Assembly (NCBI GenBank): GCA_024291935.2
Contig: CM044308.1
Location: 119,872,501-119,936,500, forward strand
From: Okapia johnstoni
Taxonomy: Eukaryota; Chordata; Mammalia; Artiodactyla; Giraffidae
DNA: 64,000 nucleotides
Direction of reading: 5' to 3'
Shown here: positions 11,333 through 64,000 of the stretch, in pieces
Position numbering within the stretch: the stretch's first letter is position 1
Layout of the letters: each line of letters begins with the position of its first letter
Translations under genes and position numbers: made by a program
The notes under the pieces: generated by a model
Database searches by the model: none
What the model was told of the DNA's origin: nothing
Seen by the model: only the letters and a program-made list of their open reading frames with translations

Positions 11333-11653
11333 GGACTACCTTGGTGATCCAGTGGTTGAGAATCCGCCTGCCAATGCAGGGGATATGGGTTTGATCCCTG
11401 GCCTGTAAAGATTCCACATGCTGCAGTGCAACTAAGCCTGTGTGCTGTACCTACTGAGCCATGCTCAGGAGCCTGAAAGTCACAACTAACTGAGGCCTGC
11501 GAGCCCTAGAGCCCATATTCTGCAATAGCAGAGGCCACTGCGATGGCCCTCACATCACTAGAGTGTGGCCCCCGCTCGCCACAACTAGAGAAAGGCTGCA
11601 AGAAGCAACAAAGATCCAGGGAAGCCAAAAATAACACATAAATAAAAATTTAA
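11333..11653 (+). mobile_element. Long tRNA-derived ruminant SINE (CHR type)
   Basis: Head ACCTTGGTGATCCAGTGGTT with a B-box-like GGTTTGATCCCTGG, then the CHR-type body and an A-rich tail. A 10-bp duplication AACATACTGA occurs at 11323-11332 and 11654-11663. Confidence 0.86.
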
Positions 11654-11663
11654 AACATACTGA

Positions 11664-12425
11664 AAGTATAGAGACCAAGTTGGGAGGATATTGCAGAGGT
11701 CCACCCAGATAAGGTTCTTTTACCTAATACCTGTATGGAGTTGCACAGTGCTAATTTAGACTAAGGTCAGGCCAATAGAGATAGAAATGGACATATTTGA
11801 TAGTAAAAAGATAAGATCAACAGTTTTTGATGACTGGTTACAAGAAAGAGTTTGCGGTTTGCACACCTTGAAAGGATGACAGTGCAATTCATAGTGACAA
11901 AGAATACTATTAAGAACCAGCTGGTTTCTGTGGAGGAAGATTGTTGGTTTTAGTTAAAAGTAGATTTACTCAAGAAAAACAAAACAGAAACAAGACAAAC
12001 TCTGGCATTCTAAATGCAAGCCTATAAGACACTACATCGACTGGGGACTGTTGAAATGTATCATTCAGTAAGAATTTTTTCCCCTGTAGTAGGGACTGAC
12101 AGAGTAAAGAAGTTTTTAAAACATCAGACTTTAACTCCACAAAAGACCACTCCTGAAACAGTCTGGTGGGTCGCTCTGAAAGAAAAAACAAGAAACACTT
12201 CATACAATTTTAAACAGAATTTCTGGTTATAGCTATAGTACTCTAAGAATGAGGGTTCTTTATTTTTCAGCCCAGGTGTGATCTCTCTGAGTATACACAG
12301 AAGACATTGAAAACTACAGAATTATCAGTATAGATGATTCAGGAATACTTTCACAACAGTTAAATTTATCTTTTACCATGGGTCAAAACCAAAGATTCTT
12401 TCTCTTTTGTTTTCGCTTCTGTGAA
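11664..12425. other. Unassigned intergenic sequence
   Basis: No gene or clear repeat. Two overlapping short open frames on opposite strands around 11970-12232 lack any recognisable motif. Confidence 0.5.
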
Positions 12426-12427
12426 AA

Positions 12428-12615
12428 GTGTCAGTTGTTCAATCCTGTCTCTTTGTGATCCCATGGACTGTAGCCCGCCAAGCTCCTCTGTCCATGGGAT
12501 TCTCCATGCAAGAATACTAGAATGGGTTGCCATTCCCTTCTCCAGGGGACCTTCCCAACCAAGGTCTCCTGCATTGCAGGCAGATTCTTTACCATCTGAG
12601 CCACCAGGTAAGCCC
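12428..12615 (-). mobile_element. Bov-tA SINE
   Basis: Reverse-orientation Bov-tA: GATCCCATGGACTGTAGCCC, CCATGGGATTCTCCATGCAA, and ends at the tRNA-like head GAGCCACCAGGTAAGCCCC. Confidence 0.85.
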
Positions 12616-13124
12616 CTTTATTTCTGTGGACCTTCCAAATAACTCTGTGTGTCCTTTGGACTTCGGTACTCTTAATTATATGTTCGTGGGGGCAAGGGGA
12701 ATTGACTTATCTGAACTAGTTGTTAATAGAGCAATACACCCTGAATATCTTGTTAAGCAAAGTCTGGCCATTTCATTCAACATACTTGAGATATAACGGT
12801 CTTCCATTAAATGCCCGTTTCCCTAGAAACTGTAACATTTCAAAGGTTATTTACTACAAATTATTTTAAGAGAGCTCAAACATTCCTAACTTTATCCTGA
12901 TGTAGATGTTCTGCCTCTAGATTTTCTAAAAACCTACAGTGACCCTATAGGCTCCAAATATTTCACAATTCTGTAGTAACAACTTTGTCTCAGGCATATT
13001 TTGATAACTCATTAAACAAAAAGTTTGTTACAACATGCTGTAATTTTGATTATAGAAGTGTGCTAAGTTTTTATAACTTTGGTAATAAGCTATTATTTCA
13101 AGTCATCTCATCAAATTCATTAGC
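12616..13124. other. Unassigned intergenic sequence
   Basis: No recognised gene or repeat between the SINE and the Tigger remnant. Confidence 0.45.
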
Positions 13125-13604
13125 AAATACAAGTATACCTGAGAAATATTTTGGGTGTGGTTTCATGCCACTACAACTAGCAAATATTGTCATAAAGCAA
13201 GTCACATGAAATTTTTGGTTTCTTAGTGCATATAGAAGTTATATTTACACTATACTGTAGTCTATTAAGTGTGCAAAAGCATTATGTCTAAAAAAGCAAT
13301 GTACATACCTTAATGAAAAAATACATTATTACTAAAAAATGCTATCATCTGAGTCTTCAGTGAATAGTAACAGAAACATCAAAGATCATAGGTCACTATA
13401 ACAAATATAAATAACAAACTTTAAAATATTGTGAGAATTACCAAAATGTGAGAGACATGAAGTGAGTAAACGCTGTTAGAAAAATAGTGCTGATAGAATT
13501 GCTTAACGCAGTTTCCACAAACCTTTTTTTTGCAAAAAAACACAGTTTTTAAAAATCTGCCAAGTGCAATAAAGCGAAGTGCAGTAAAATGAGGTATACC
13601 TGTA
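13125..13604 (-). mobile_element. Tigger-type (pogo/TcMar) DNA transposon remnant
   Basis: Contains diagnostic Tigger pieces: TACACTATACTGTAGTCTAT, AAGTGTGCAAAAGCATTATG, and the terminal region AATAAAGCGAAGTGCAGTAA ending GAGGTATACCTG. Internally deleted, with no transposase left. Confidence 0.75.
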
Positions 13605-14098
13605 CACTGATGTAAATAATGTGCTACTATCAAGAGGTCAAGATCATTTGTTTGCATGTGCAATATATTCCTTGTAGAACGTCTCAAAATGCTCACCACA
13701 TTCCACAGTTTTACCTCTCAATCTGTAGCTCTTAATTCATATGGAGAATGTGGCAGTAAGTTTTACAAGAGAAGATTCCCAGGGATTCACTAGCATCTTG
13801 AGCTTTCAAGTCTTGGAATTCGCCATGATGTAGAAGAGTGGGTCACAATGTAAAAAAGTACGTTTGCCTAAGGTAAGGAACATATCTGTTTCTAAGCAGC
13901 TTGAATTATTCACGAATACTGAAGAAAACAATAATTTCCTTCAGTAAGCCACTCAAAATAGGATTTTTTAGAAACTGGTTTTCAACTGAAAACCAAGAAT
14001 AGTAAAGAAAGCTTGCATGTAGTTGAGTAACAAGTGAGTACCCTTACCCATCCTCCAAAAAGAAACTTGATTTGCAGTTATTTTTAGTCATACATATG
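13605..14098. other. Unassigned intergenic sequence
   Basis: No gene or repeat recognised. Confidence 0.45.
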
Positions 14099-14106
14099 GC
14101 TAAATT

Positions 14107-17100
14107 CCCACCCACCCACCCCAGTCAGTCTCTCCCATCAGGAAGCTTCCATAAGCCCCTTATCCTTATCAGTGAGAAGGCAAACAAAAACCACAATCAC
14201 AGAAAACTAATCAAACATGGACCACAGCCTTGTCTAACTCAATGAAACTATGAGCCGTGATGTGTAGGGCCACTGAAGATGGATGGGTCATGGTGGAGAA
14301 TTCTGACAAAGTGTGGTCCACTGGAGAAGGGAATGGCAAACCACTTCAGTATTCTTGTCTTGAGAACCCCATGAACAGCATGAAAAGGCAAAAAGACAGG
14401 ACACTGAAAGATGAACTCCCCAGGTCAGTAGGTGCCCAATATACTACTTGAGAAGAGTGGAGAAATAACTCCAGAAAGAATGAAGAGACACAGCCAAAAT
14501 GAAAACACCCAAATGTGGATGTGACTGGTGATGGAAGTAAAGTCTAATGCTGTTAAGAACAATATTGCATATAGGAACCTGGAATGTTAGATCCATCAAT
14601 CAAGGTAAATAGGAAGTGGTCAAGCAAGATATGGCAAGAGTAAACATCGACATTTTAGGAATCAGTGAACTAAAAGGGACTGAAATGGGTGAATTTAACT
14701 CAGATGACCATTTTATCTACTACTGTGGGCAAGAATCCCTTAGAAGAAATGGTTTGGCCCTCATAGTCAACAGAAGTGTCTGAAATGCAGTACTTGTGTG
14801 CAATCTCAAAAATAGTAGAATGATCTCTTTTTGTTTCCAAGGCAAACCATTCAATATCACAGTAATCCATGTATGTGCCCCAACCAGTAATGCTGAAGAA
14901 GCTGAATGGTTCTATGAAGATCTACAAGACCTTCTAGAACTAACACCCCCAAAAGATGTCCTTTTCATTATAGGGGACTGGAATGCAAAAGTAGGAAGTC
15001 AAGAGATACCTAGAGTAACAGGCAGATTTGGCCTTGGAGTATAGAATGAAGCAGGGCAAAGGCTAACAGTTTTGCCAAAAGAACTCACTGGTCATAGCAA
15101 ACACCCTCTTCCAACAACACTAAAGATGACTCTACAAAAGGAAATCACTACATGGTCAATACCAAAATCAGATTGAGTATATTCTTTGCAGCCAGCGATG
15201 GAGAAGCTCTATAAGGTCAGCAAATACAAGACTGGGAGTTGACTGTGACTCAGATCATGAACTCCTTATCACAAAATTCAGACTTAAATTGAAGAAAGTA
15301 GGGAAAATCACTAGACCATGCAGGTGTGACCTAAATCAAATCCCTTAACGATTATACAGTGGAAGTGAGAAATACATTCAAGGGATCAGATCTGATAAGA
15401 CTACCTGAAAAACTATGGACAGAAGTTTGTGCATTGTACAGGAGGCAGGGATCAATACCATCCCCAAGAAAAAGAAATGCAAACACATAAAATGGTCGTC
15501 TGAGGAGGCATTACAAATAGCTGTGTAAAGAAGAGAAGCAAAAAGCAAAGGAGAAAAGGAAAGATATACCCATTTGAAGGCAGAGTTCCAAAGAATAGCA
15601 AGGAGAGGTAAGAAAGCCTTCCTCAGTGATTGGTGCAAAGAAATAGAGGAAAACAATAGAACAGGAAAGACGAGAGATCTCTTCAAGAAAATTAGAGATA
15701 CCAAGGGAACATTTCATGCAAAGATGGGCTCAATAAAGGACAGAAATGGTATGGACCTAACAGAAGCAGAAGGTATTAAGAGGTGGCAGGAATACACAGA
15801 AGAACTATAAAAAAGGATCTTCACGACCTAGATAATCACGATGGTGTGCTCACTCACCTAGAGCCAGACATCCTGAAATGTGAAGTCAAATGGGCCTTAG
15901 GAAGCATCACTACGAACAAAGCTAGTGGAGGTGATGGAATTCCAGTTGAGCTATTTCAAACCCTAAAAGATGATGCTGTGAAAGTGCTGCACTCAATATG
16001 CCAGCAAATTTGGAAAACTCAGCAGAGGCCACATGACTGGAAAAGGTAGTTTTCATTCCAATCCCAAAGAAAGGCAATGCCAAAGAATGCTCAAACGTAC
16101 AATTGCACTCATCTCACACGCTAGTAAAGTAATGCTCAAAATTCTCCAAGCCAGGCTTCAACATGTCATGAACCGTTAACTTCCAGATGTTCAAGCTGGA
16201 TTTAGAAAAGGCAGAGGAACCAGAGATCAAATTGCCAACATCCGTTGGATCATCGAAAAAGCAAGAGAGTTCCAGAAAAAACATCTACTTCTGCTTTATT
16301 GGCTATGCCCAAGTTTTTAACTGTGGATCACAAAACTGTGGAAAATTCTTCAAGAGATGGGAATACCAGACCACCTTACCTGCCTCTGAGAAATCTGTAC
16401 GCAGGTCAAGAAGCAACAGAACTGGAAAAGGATCAACAGACTGGTTCCAAACCGGGAAAGGAGTTCATCAAGGCTATATATTGTCACCCTGCTTATTTAA
16501 CTTACATACAGAGTACATTATGTGAAATGCCGGGCTGGATGAAGTACAAGCTGTAATCAAGATTGCCAGTAGAATATCTATAACCTCAGATACACAGATG
16601 ACACCACTCTTATGGCAGAATGTGAAGAACAACTAAACAACCTCTTGATAAAAGTGAAAAAGGAGAGAGAAAAAGCTGGCTTAATACTCAACATTCAGAA
16701 AACTAAGATCATGGCATCCAGTCCCATCACTTCATGGCAAATGGATGGGGAAGCAATGAAAAGTGAGAAATTATTTGGGGGGGCTCCAAAATCACTGCAG
16801 ATGCTGACTGCAGCCATGAAATTAAAAGACACTGGCTGTGTCACTTGGTCACTGGCTGTGACCAAGCTAGACAGTATATTAAAAAGCAGAGACATTACTT
16901 TGCTAACAAAGGTCTGTCAAGTCAAGGCTATGGTTTTTCCAGTAGTCATGTATGGATGTGAGAGTTGGACTATAAAGCTGCGCACCGAAGAACTTATGCT
17001 TTTGAACTGTGGTGTTGGAGAGGACTCTTGAGAGTCCCTTGGACTGCAAGATCAAAGCAGTCCATCCTAAAGGAAATCAGTCCTGAATATTCATTGGAAG

Positions 17101-17357
17101 GACTGATGCTGAAGCTGAAACTCCAATACTTTGGCCACCTGATTCCAAAAACTGACTCACTGGAAAAGACCCTGATGCTGGGAAAGATTGAAGGCAGGAG
17201 GAAAAGGGGACGACAGAGGATGAGATGGTTGAATGACACCTCCAACTCGATGGCTGTGAGTTTGAGCAAGCTCCGTGAGTTGGTGAAGGACAGGGAAGCC
17301 TGGTGTGCCACTCCATGGGGTCACAGAGTCAGACATGAACAAGTGACTGAAGTGATT
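14107..17357 (+). mobile_element. BovB copy 3, full length, heavily mutated
   Basis: All BovB regions are in order: 5' region (14107-14560), endonuclease (14580-15350), central domain (15400-16050), RT (16100-16900) and 3' end (17030-17357). GCTAAATT at 14099-14106 and 17358-17365 is a likely 8-bp target duplication. Many frameshifts and stops break the frame. The RT box reads YTDD (16591-16602), keeping both aspartates but changing the Ala. Confidence 0.88.
14796..15044 (+). pseudogene. BovB copy 3 endonuclease remnant
   Basis: Eighty-two open codons including PPKDVLFIIGDWNAKVGSQ. The frame ends at a stop right after RFGLGV, and the next segment is shifted. Part of the dead BovB copy. Confidence 0.8.
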
Positions 17358-17365
17358 GCTAAATT

Positions 17366-17655
17366 GTTTTAAAAGGTAGAGAATGATCAGATGTAATATA
17401 AGTATATATTTATAATTTTTTTCTGTCTTCTCATGACAGAAAAAAAAAATTTAAGATAGAAATTCCAATGACATTCACACGTTTTTAAGGGATTCTTTTT
17501 TTACTTCTGCTATCAGAAATGACCACCAATTTTAAAATGAGCACAACAATTTTCAGATTTGTCCTTACTCAGCTTACGTTTGGACAAAAATATTTTGAAC
17601 AGCTGCTTAAGCAAAATTGGCAGAGCTATTTTTCAGTTGGTTTTTTATATGTGAA
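17366..17655. other. Unassigned intergenic sequence
   Basis: AT-rich; no gene or clear repeat. Confidence 0.45.
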
Positions 17656-17659
17656 CAAC

Positions 17660-17795
17660 ACTTATCTGGAAATTCTCTGGTAGTCCTGTGGTGGGGACTC
17701 CAGGTTTTCACTACTGAAAGCCTAGGTTCAATCCCTGGTCTGGGAACTAAGATCCCACAAGCCATTCTGTGCTGCAAAAAATCCAAAAACAAACC
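17660..17795 (+). mobile_element. Short tRNA-derived SINE fragment
   Basis: Carries CTCTGGTAGTCCTGTGGTGG and the B-box-like GGTTCAATCCCTGGTCTGGG, followed by AAGATCCCACAAGCC and an A-rich tail. Confidence 0.75.
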
Positions 17796-18144
17796 CAACA
17801 GACCTCCCACCACCTACTTTGCTTATGTTTCAATAACACTTAGGTGATTTTTTTTAGTACAGAACTAAGCTTTAAATATTTCAAGGTAGCTTGTTTAAAC
17901 TAGAAAACTGATATGAATCTGATGAGCCTAAAAGGAATTTATATGTATTAAATACAATCTTCCTGTATATTATACACTGACGTATGAGTAAAACCTTTTA
18001 CAAAGTAAAATACTCTAAAGAAATTAAAAGCTCATCAGTTTTTAGATTGCCCCTTTTCATTTGTAAGTGACATAAAAATACCACTACTACTTTTTACATG
18101 AATTTAAGATGGAAATATTTTCAAGAGAATGAGACACCACAATG
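17796..18144. other. Sequence just beyond the MED13 cleavage site
   Basis: AT-rich, unassigned. Probably transcribed past the polyadenylation site before termination. Confidence 0.45.
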
Positions 18145-18160
18145 AAGGCTTCATGAATAA

Positions 18161-18166
18161 TTTATT
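18161..18166 (-). promoter_or_regulatory. MED13 polyadenylation signal AATAAA
   Basis: Reads AATAAA on the minus strand. About 20-30 bases downstream (18125-18145) the transcript strand reads TTGTGGTGTCTC, a GU-rich element as expected just beyond a cleavage site. Cleavage is probably near 18140-18150. Confidence 0.8.
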
Positions 18167-19216
18167 CCATTTGAAGTTTTTTTTTGTTTTTGTTTTTTTT
18201 AAAAAGTATAAACCTTTTCATTTCCTCAATCACAATTTGTACAACTCAGTGTTATGGCATTCGGCAGCAATAGTGTTTGTTCCTTATTCCTTTTTTGTCA
18301 CGTAAAAAAAAAAAAAAAAAAGCAATTGGACCATATTAAATGTCATTGCTAAACAACTTTAAAACGCCCCTTCATAAAGTGACCAAGCTATTTTGAGAGA
18401 GTTGATGCTGACATGTCCAGTAATGACATTACAGTTTATAATTTAACTCAGTAACTTTAAGGTCCACAAATCCAGTTTACTCTGAAAACTAAAGCTATTT
18501 TAAAACTTCATGAATACATCAACCTGAGGAGTATTTTAGGTCCCAAATCCAGTTTTAAATTAATACTCCACAAAAAAGAAAACATATATATAAAAATTTA
18601 AACCACAGTTCTGGGCCCATTAAACATCAAGAAAAGCTGAATGGTTAAGATTTTCTAGCAGATTTTTTTGAGGGGTGCAGGGAAGCAAAAGAATTTTATG
18701 TCAAAAACATTTTTCCTTAATTTAGACAAACTAAAGTCTTAAGAGGAAACCCAGACCAAAACATCACTCATGCAACATTAAATGTATTAATAGACTGATA
18801 TGTGATGCCATAGTGGATGAGTAGCAAATTATATGATGCAACAGCATTTAAAAACTTCGTTTTAATGTATTCAATTTGAACATTTTAAATAACGCAACAT
18901 AGTATTTTGATATTACAGTATTAACATAGTGCTTGATTAAAGATCTGCAAATCTTTGTAGTAACACATTAAGTTAAAAAATTACCTCAGAAGGTAAATAT
19001 GAAGACGAAAGGAGAATATTTTAATACAGTAATCTGTGCCATACTGACAACTGAGTACGAATACAGCTGAGGATAGTTGACTAAGTAGTAAGAGCTTAAT
19101 TTTTAGTGGTTTAAGAAAAGTTAGAAAGATTTAAAAATTACAGCTACTTTAAAATTTAAGGATTACATATAAGTACACTTGGTGGCCTTCTGGCCAAACA
19201 ATAAGGTGTACAGAAA

Positions 19217-19222
19217 TTTATT
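19217..19222 (-). promoter_or_regulatory. Possible internal polyadenylation signal AATAAA
   Basis: A canonical hexamer on the transcript strand, about 1.05 kb before the distal signal. Use would shorten the 3' UTR but keep the miR-208 site. Another AATAAA lies at 21142-21147. The sequence alone cannot show use of either. Confidence 0.35.
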
Positions 19223-21452
19223 CATACAGTGTTAATTCACAGTCCTGATAACTGAATGGCTTGCATAAGAAAGGTATGGCTAGATGTTTCTCACTGGTTG
19301 GAAGCAGACATTATATAACTAATCCTTTTAAATGCCAAAATACTCAACTCCCACCCTGTTTTGTAATGGATAACTGCACAAAAAACAGACATTAGCACTG
19401 TAACAAAGAAATCATGGTGTTGGTGATCAACTGGTATAAAGTATATTATTTTGCTTACCTATTTAAACAAAACTACCCATACTTGTCTGTGACTACATTA
19501 GTAAGTCAGATCCAACATCCTGCATGAAAGGCTTAATTTTTTTCTTTCTGAAACAAGTTTCTTGACTTTTTCTAATGGTTATTTAATAATTTTCCATTTG
19601 AATGTGAATTTATATATGAAGGGAAGAAAAAAATCTTATCAGTAAATCCTATATATTTGGGAACTATTTCCTTGATTCCCAGATAAAAAGGAATTGTGTA
19701 ACGGGTTCCTTTCTTATGGCTCCATATAAAAGAAACTGTCAAGGAATAATTTTTTAAAAATTGTTTTCAAACTGAGGTGTGGTTACTAAAGATTAGTGAT
19801 TTTAAATAACTGAGAGTATATTTTTTAAAGAGTCACTATTGAGATAATAAAATATATAAAAAAGAATACCATTTTAATACAAATTTCAAATAAGCATCTT
19901 TCCCCTCAAATCTCAGACAAGTATTTTTTTAAGTACAGAACAAAACATGCCAACATAATCTGTAGTGTGTTAGCATAATTTAAGAACAAATGCACAGATG
20001 TGACCTTTAAATTTTCACTTCAAAATAAGCTGACCACTGGGATTGCATTATAATTTTGAACAAATGATTGAAAACCTTTGTTACCAATTGTGTTTTCTCT
20101 ATAGGAAAAACAAAACTTGTTAATGGTTTAATATACACAATTTGTAGAAGTTATATTTTTCATAAGAAAGTGATATTTAAGCTAAGCATATAGTATTTAC
20201 AAAACAAGTTTCAGTAAAAAAAAAAAATAATAATAACAAAACATACCAAATTACAGTTTTGTAAATACAATCCATTTTGTCCTTGTAGAGAATTAGTGAA
20301 CATACAAATTCAGAATTTAGCTAGACTGCTTCCAAGAAAGACAGGTAGACTTGGTGACTGTGAATTCAAGTCAGCTACACAGATAGGAGGCTAACTTGGA
20401 CTCTCTTGTGAGCAGCACTGTAGAAAGGATTTTTTAAGGGGATAAAGGCTGCATAAAAGCAGTTATCTTGGCATGTGCAAACAAGAAGAGGGAAAGCTGT
20501 ATTGAAGGAAGGGGTGAATTAAAGTCCCTAAAATTCAAGTCCCTTCTTTAGGGAGGTGAGAACCTCCTTGGCATATGCCCTGCCTTTTCTGAGCTGTGTT
20601 ATAAGAAAAGTACAGACTCTGGTGTTTGGGACTGCCATCTCCAAACCAAGAAAATTAAATAAATAAAAAAGGCAAAAGGAAACAGGTTAAGTTTAGAAAA
20701 TGGTTCTTTAACTAGTGGAATAGTCTGAATACCAGAATTCACTGAGAATCTATTTACACCACAGTTTGATTGCACACACACACCCATACATATGCATACT
20801 CTCACACACATTCCCAATCTTTAATTAAAAAAAAAAAGTCAAACAATCAAGAGTGACTGCTCTTAAAATAATTTGTAAAATGCCTAGAGCTGGGCTAAAT
20901 TTCAACCTATAGCAGATCCTGAAGATAATTTTCATAATTAATAATACTCCCATGCCTAGATGTGCCACTGTTAAAACAAACAAAAAATTTTAAGCATGTA
21001 ACATTAAACACCAAAATTAGTTTAAGCATTCAGTAGCAAATGTTTTTTCTTGTAAAACTAAGTTTCTTTCACTGGAAATGGCCTGAAATATTAGTCATAG
21101 CCCTAAACCATAGTACAAAATATAACTGAAGAATTCTCATTTTTATTCTAAGTTAAACCACCTAACAATATCACTTGTATATTGCCATCATGTTATTCTG
21201 TAAAGGTGTGATTGATATATAAAATGTTGTAAGACCCGGTACCTTTTCAATTTATAAACACAGTGAACTTCATTACTGTACATGTACTCTGCAACTACAG
21301 CTTAGCTGTAAATCCTCCACACACAATGGTATGGACATTATTTCCCCTCTATCCCCATTAAACTGTACATCAAGACAATACAAATTTACTGTCCCACCCA
21401 CCCCCTTACAAAAAAATAATACTCTAAAAGCAACCCTACTGCAACTTTTTAA

Positions 21453-21460
21453 TTAAGACG
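21453..21460 (-). promoter_or_regulatory. miR-208 8-mer seed site in MED13 3' UTR
   Basis: The transcript strand reads CGTCTTAA, which pairs with bases 2-8 of miR-208a/b (seed UAAGACG) and has A opposite base 1. MED13 (THRAP1) is an established miR-208a target in heart. The site is about 560 bases after the stop codon. Confidence 0.8.
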
Positions 21461-22016
21461 ATTACATATATTTTAAACCAATTGCTTTAAAGCAAGAAGG
21501 CAGTATAAACCTTCTAGGAAAATTTTTATAAAAGAGGTTAAGAAATATAAGACAATTTATACATTTAAAAACTTACAATAAATAAGAGATGCAGGCATTT
21601 TTGAATACTAGATACTATAATCCAATACAAGAACATCTTGATGTTCTGAAGCCATATGTTGAAATTCATTGTTCCTCATGTTTCCTTCTCCATGCTCTTA
21701 ATATTCATTTAACATGACTGGGTACTATGGCTCATTACTTTTCACAAATACTGTGACTGGAAAAAAAAAGGTTAATTTTGCTACGAAAATGTTATAATAC
21801 GTTGTGTATGATCAGTCATCATCCTAAAGAGTTCAGTATAGTCAATGAAAAATAACAGGGTTATCACCCCTCCCCCCAAGTCAAAACAATATTTGCTGAA
21901 GTAATAAGAATTAGACCCCATCACAAATGACTTTCACTGAGAAGATAACTGTAACTTAATCTTGCAGCGAAATCTTTTTCCTTGTTCTTTTCTTGCACAG
22001 TTCCATCAAATGAAGA

Positions 22017-62733
<40,717 letters not shown>

Positions 62734-63114
62734 TTAATTATATTCTCCATAAAAGCATAAAAATTTCTAAAGTGACTAAGTATCACAAAGCTTTCGAAAT
62801 TATTTTCTTTAAAAAAAAATTATTATTTAGAGATGATCTAACTTGCAATCCTTCATTTTACAAATGAAGAAACTGAGGCATAGAAAGGTTATGAGATTTA
62901 CTGAAGTCTCAAATTCAGCAACAAAGAAATGGAGCTAAAATACTGGTTTCACAGTTCTTTCACCAAAATGTGTTGTCTTTTGGTAATCCACTCCATTCCC
63001 AAATACTCAAGTGCATTAATCTGTACAAATTCATTCACTTGAAAGGGATTCATATCTAATCTGCTTCAGCACAGGAACTCTCAGAATGTGTGTTAAACAG
63101 TGAGATTACTGTAC

Positions 63115-63200
63115 TTTTATACAATTTATACCTTTATATAATACCTTTATATAATTTATGTCTACTTCTATACAATTTATACCTTTACACCTTTATACAA
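63115..63200. repeat. Imperfect tandem repeat, unit about 20 bp
   Basis: Variants of TTTATACAATTTATACCT recur about four times (ACAATTTATACCTTTATA, TAATTTATGTCTAC, ACAATTTATACCTTTACA). Confidence 0.6.
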
Positions 63201-63814
63201 TGAAAGTGATTATCCTTTTCCTACTGCCATGAGTGGATATACTTTAAGAAGTTTAAGAGGCTGATTTGTGTTTCATGAAAATAACAATTTTCTACTGTAT
63301 TTTTTATCAGCTGTAAATAATTCTAGCAAAACTTTTAAAATGTCAAGTGGAGTTTTAGCACAAGTTATCTCAGAGGTTTTTACTAATCACATTGGAAAAT
63401 AAGTTTTTAGTCTTCTGATTCCACTTCAAGAATGATAAAAGTATCTCTATACTCTCCTAAAATATCCAATAAAATGACAAAGGACAACAGAAGAGAAGAG
63501 AAGACAACACTGAAGTCAGAAAGATGAATTACTAGAAACAGAGACCAGAAAAAAGTGGAATCTAAGGCTTAGCAAAGGAAGTCACAACAAGCTGATTGCA
63601 TCACAAAGCCCTGGAAATCATCAGGACTTTTACATCTCTGAAGACCAAGGTGCTTGGTGAGTGTGAATAGAGAAATGATTCATTTTTGGTTTGTATGACA
63701 CTTTTAGACTCCTAAATTCATTTTCTCTATGGTTTGCAAAGCTGAGATTCCCACAATACCATAACAATGGCAGCCCGGCTTCTAGTTAGATAATGCTTAA
63801 AATCCTGCAATGAC

Positions 63815-64000
63815 TATTTCACCCTGAGTAAAAAACAAAGTCCTTATAATATCCTATCAAAGCTTTCCATGACCTGTCTACCCTTTTCCCCTTCATCTTC
63901 TACTATTCTATTCCTCCCTCTCTCACTGTTCTTTCAAGGGCTTCCTTGATATTCCTCAACAGGTGAGACACACTCTTGACTGTTCTTTTTATCTGGAACA
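63815..64000 (+). repeat. L2 LINE 3'-end remnant, cut by window edge
   Basis: ATCCTGCAATGACTATTTCA, CTTTCCATGACCTGTCTACC and the pyrimidine-rich run that follows have the L2 3' layout. Confidence 0.55.

Larger units (their letters stand above)
18145..22016 (-). other. MED13: MED13 3' untranslated region
   Basis: AT-rich sequence of about 3.87 kb after the stop codon, without recognisable transposons. That is unusual against the surrounding repeat density and suggests constraint. Its length is close to my memory of the human MED13 3' UTR. The right end is fixed by the stop codon. The left end (about 18145, within 10-15 bases) is inferred from the AATAAA at 18161-18166. It contains A-rich runs near 18302-18320 and 20217-20240 and a short CA run near 20774-20815. 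Confidence 0.88.

Noticed and set aside
1..18144. Exons of INTS2, the neighbour of MED13 in human
   Set aside because: No INTS2-like peptide is visible; the tract is transposons and unassigned DNA. The gene may lie beyond the left edge.

Overview
The window is ruminant (bovid-type) nuclear DNA. The evidence is the dense set of BovB (RTE-clade) LINE copies together with tRNA-derived Bov-tA/Bov-A SINEs, a combination characteristic of ruminants, plus pan-mammalian MIR, L2, L1, MLT1, Tigger and hAT remnants. The sequence does not separate cattle, buffalo, sheep and goat.

The only host protein-coding gene is the 3' part of MED13 (Mediator kinase-module subunit 13), on the minus strand. I could place 21 coding exons from 62707 down to the stop codon at 22017-22019. 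All introns have GT-AG ends and every junction phase is compatible, giving about 1,518 codons of continuous reading frame. The human protein is 2,174 residues as I recall it, so roughly the first 655 residues lie beyond the right edge. A long 3' UTR of about 3.9 kb runs to an AATAAA signal at 18161-18166 with a GU-rich stretch downstream. It contains a perfect 8-mer match for the cardiac microRNA miR-208, a known regulator of MED13.

Region by region: 1-18140 is the intergenic tract beyond the MED13 3' end. It is made almost wholly of transposons: a BovB with two nested L1 insertions (1-3505), a TA-flanked mariner (3823-5188), a second BovB carrying a solo retroviral LTR (6361-8341), SINEs, a Tigger remnant and a full-length but decayed BovB (14107-17357). 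18145-22016 is the 3' UTR. 22017-62707 holds the exons and introns. The 12-kb intron at 42810-54876 carries an old L1 split by a 3.5-kb BovB with intact target-site duplications, and two BovB pieces in opposite orientation. 62708-64000 is more intron, with a MIR and an L2 fragment.

The MED13 exons encode, in order, the acidic/Ser-rich disordered middle, a tandem TPR-rich linker, the Cys-rich start of the Argonaute-like MID/PIWI half, a Ser/Thr/Asn low-complexity insert and the conserved C-terminal domain. I found no new gene system. The points most worth checking are a near-perfect 89-nt hairpin in a MED13 intron, a SINE 18 nt inside a MED13 donor site, inverted BovB and SINE pairs in the pre-mRNA, and several very short or nested retroinsertions with readable target-site duplications.
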